Source of the DNA: Hyphomicrobiales bacterium
Lineage (GTDB): Bacteria; Pseudomonadota; Alphaproteobacteria; Rhizobiales; GCA-2746425
Assembly: GCA_002746425.1 (NCBI GenBank)
Contig: NVXB01000086.1
Location: 11,664-17,236, forward strand
Reading direction: 5' to 3'
DNA length: 5,573 nt
Below are positions 4,961-5,573 of the stretch, piece after piece (the first letter of the stretch is position 1; each line of letters opens with the position of its first letter). The position numbers were made by a program, and so were the translations under genes. Below the pieces are notes generated by a model. The model was not told the DNA's origin, searched no databases, and saw only the letters and a list, made by a program, of their open reading frames with translations.

Positions 4961-5573
4961 AGGCCCGGCTCAACCCGCCAAACAAGGTTGGCAAATCCAG
5001 CGGACGAAAGCCGTAATGCTCAATCCAGCGGGCATCGGCATCAAAGAAAGCGCGCAGATCGGGCATGCCGTATTTCAGCATGGCAATACGGTCGATCCCC
5101 ATGCCCCAGGCAAAGCCCTGATATTCTGCCGGGTCCAACCCGCCAGCTTTCAGCACGTTGGGATGCAGCATGCCGCAACCCAAAATCTCCAGCCAATCAT
5201 CGCCCTGACCGATCTTCACATTACCGCCGGAACGATCGCAGCGAATGTCGACTTCCAGAGAAGGTTCTGTGAACGGAAAGAAGCTGGGGCGGAAACGCAT
5301 ATCAACTTCCGGCACCTCAAAGAAGGCTTTGCAGAATTCGGCCAGCACCCATTTCATGGTGCCAACGGTTGAGGTTTTGTCGACAACAAGGCCCTCAATC
5401 TGATGGAACATCGGTGTGTGGGTCTGATCACTGTCACAGCGATAGGTGCGGCCAGGAATAACCACGCGAATGGGTGGCTCCTGCGCTTCCATCGTATGAA
5501 TTTGCACCGGTGATGTGTGGGTGCGCAGCAACATGCGATCAGCCTGGGCCTCGCCCTCTTTCGCGTCGAAGAA
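4959..5573 (-). CDS. pheS: Phenylalanine--tRNA ligase alpha subunit, C-terminal part (5' end outside window)
   Basis: The frame runs in from the right edge without a stop (FFDAKEGEAQADRML...) and ends at TAA 4961-4959, giving the last 204 residues. The ATG at 5534 is internal. This is the class II catalytic domain that activates phenylalanine and charges tRNA(Phe): TSPVQIHTME; motif 2, GRTYRCDSDQTHTPMFHQIE; FPFTEPSLEVD, whose two Phe contact the substrate ring; DWLEILGCGM; and motif 3, GFAWGMGIDRIAML. The Ala of GFAWG (5111-5109) aligns with Ala294 of E. coli PheS, the residue known to set amino acid specificity, so the pocket is wild-type. The protein ends HYGFRPLDLPTLFGGLS, a typical rhizobial ending. 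The N-terminal coiled coil and motif 1 lie outside the window. First visible gene of the pheS-phosphatase-pheT operon; its promoter is not in view. Confidence 0.97.
   Translation of the reverse strand, partial: FFDAKEGEAQADRMLLRTHTSPVQIHTMEAQEPPIRVVIPGRTYRCDSDQTHTPMFHQIEGLVVDKTSTVGTMKWVLAEFCKAFFEVPEVDMRFRPSFFPFTEPSLEVDIRCDRSGGNVKIGQGDDWLEILGCGMLHPNVLKAGGLDPAEYQGFAWGMGIDRIAMLKYGMPDLRAFFDADARWIEHYGFRPLDLPTLFGGLSRA

Noticed and set aside
4399..4962. A 187-codon open frame on the + strand opposite the phosphatase-like gene
   Set aside because: It is antisense to a gene with clear family motifs, has no recognisable domain or good ribosome site, and long antisense frames are expected from the codon bias here.

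Overview
The window looks like a piece of an alphaproteobacterial chromosome, most likely Hyphomicrobiales (Rhizobiales) or a close relative. Three things point there: the PheS C-terminus (a HYGFRPLDLPTLFGGLS ending), a small helix-hairpin-helix tail of a type I recall from alphaproteobacterial NuoE and ribosomal protein L21, and short CCCCGG...CCGGGG palindromes between genes. No species is claimed.

Layout. On the + strand, positions 1-1260 carry two genes 18 bp apart. The first is the 3' end of an intracellular polyhydroxyalkanoate depolymerase (phaZ) whose C-terminus is extended by a low-complexity linker and a helix-hairpin-helix domain. The second is a complete YgjP/DUF45-type zinc metallopeptidase. 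Positions 1261-1924 contain no intact gene. They hold four related palindromic repeats in two inward-facing pairs, and between the pairs a GIY-YIG nuclease gene on the - strand broken by one in-frame UGA. From 1925 to the right edge, the - strand carries a tight operon read right to left: pheS (5' end outside the window), a small histidine-phosphatase-like gene, then pheT. The phosphatase Shine-Dalgarno overlaps the pheS stop, and the phosphatase stop overlaps the pheT start by 4 nt.

How the genes work together. PheS and PheT form the alpha2beta2 phenylalanyl-tRNA synthetase, with aminoacylation in PheS and tRNA binding and editing in PheT. The gene between them is translationally tied to both, but its active site departs from the family norm: Ser-His-Pro replaces Arg-His-Gly, and Lys stands where the second phosphate-binding Arg is expected. 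PhaZ mobilises stored polyhydroxyalkanoate. The peptidase beside it has no evident link to that process.

The two operons converge on the 1261-1924 interval, where no classical intrinsic terminator with a U-tract is visible. The most interesting signals are the PhaZ/helix-hairpin-helix fusion, the REPIN-like repeat pairs around a broken GIY-YIG nuclease, and the atypical phosphatase inside the pheST operon.
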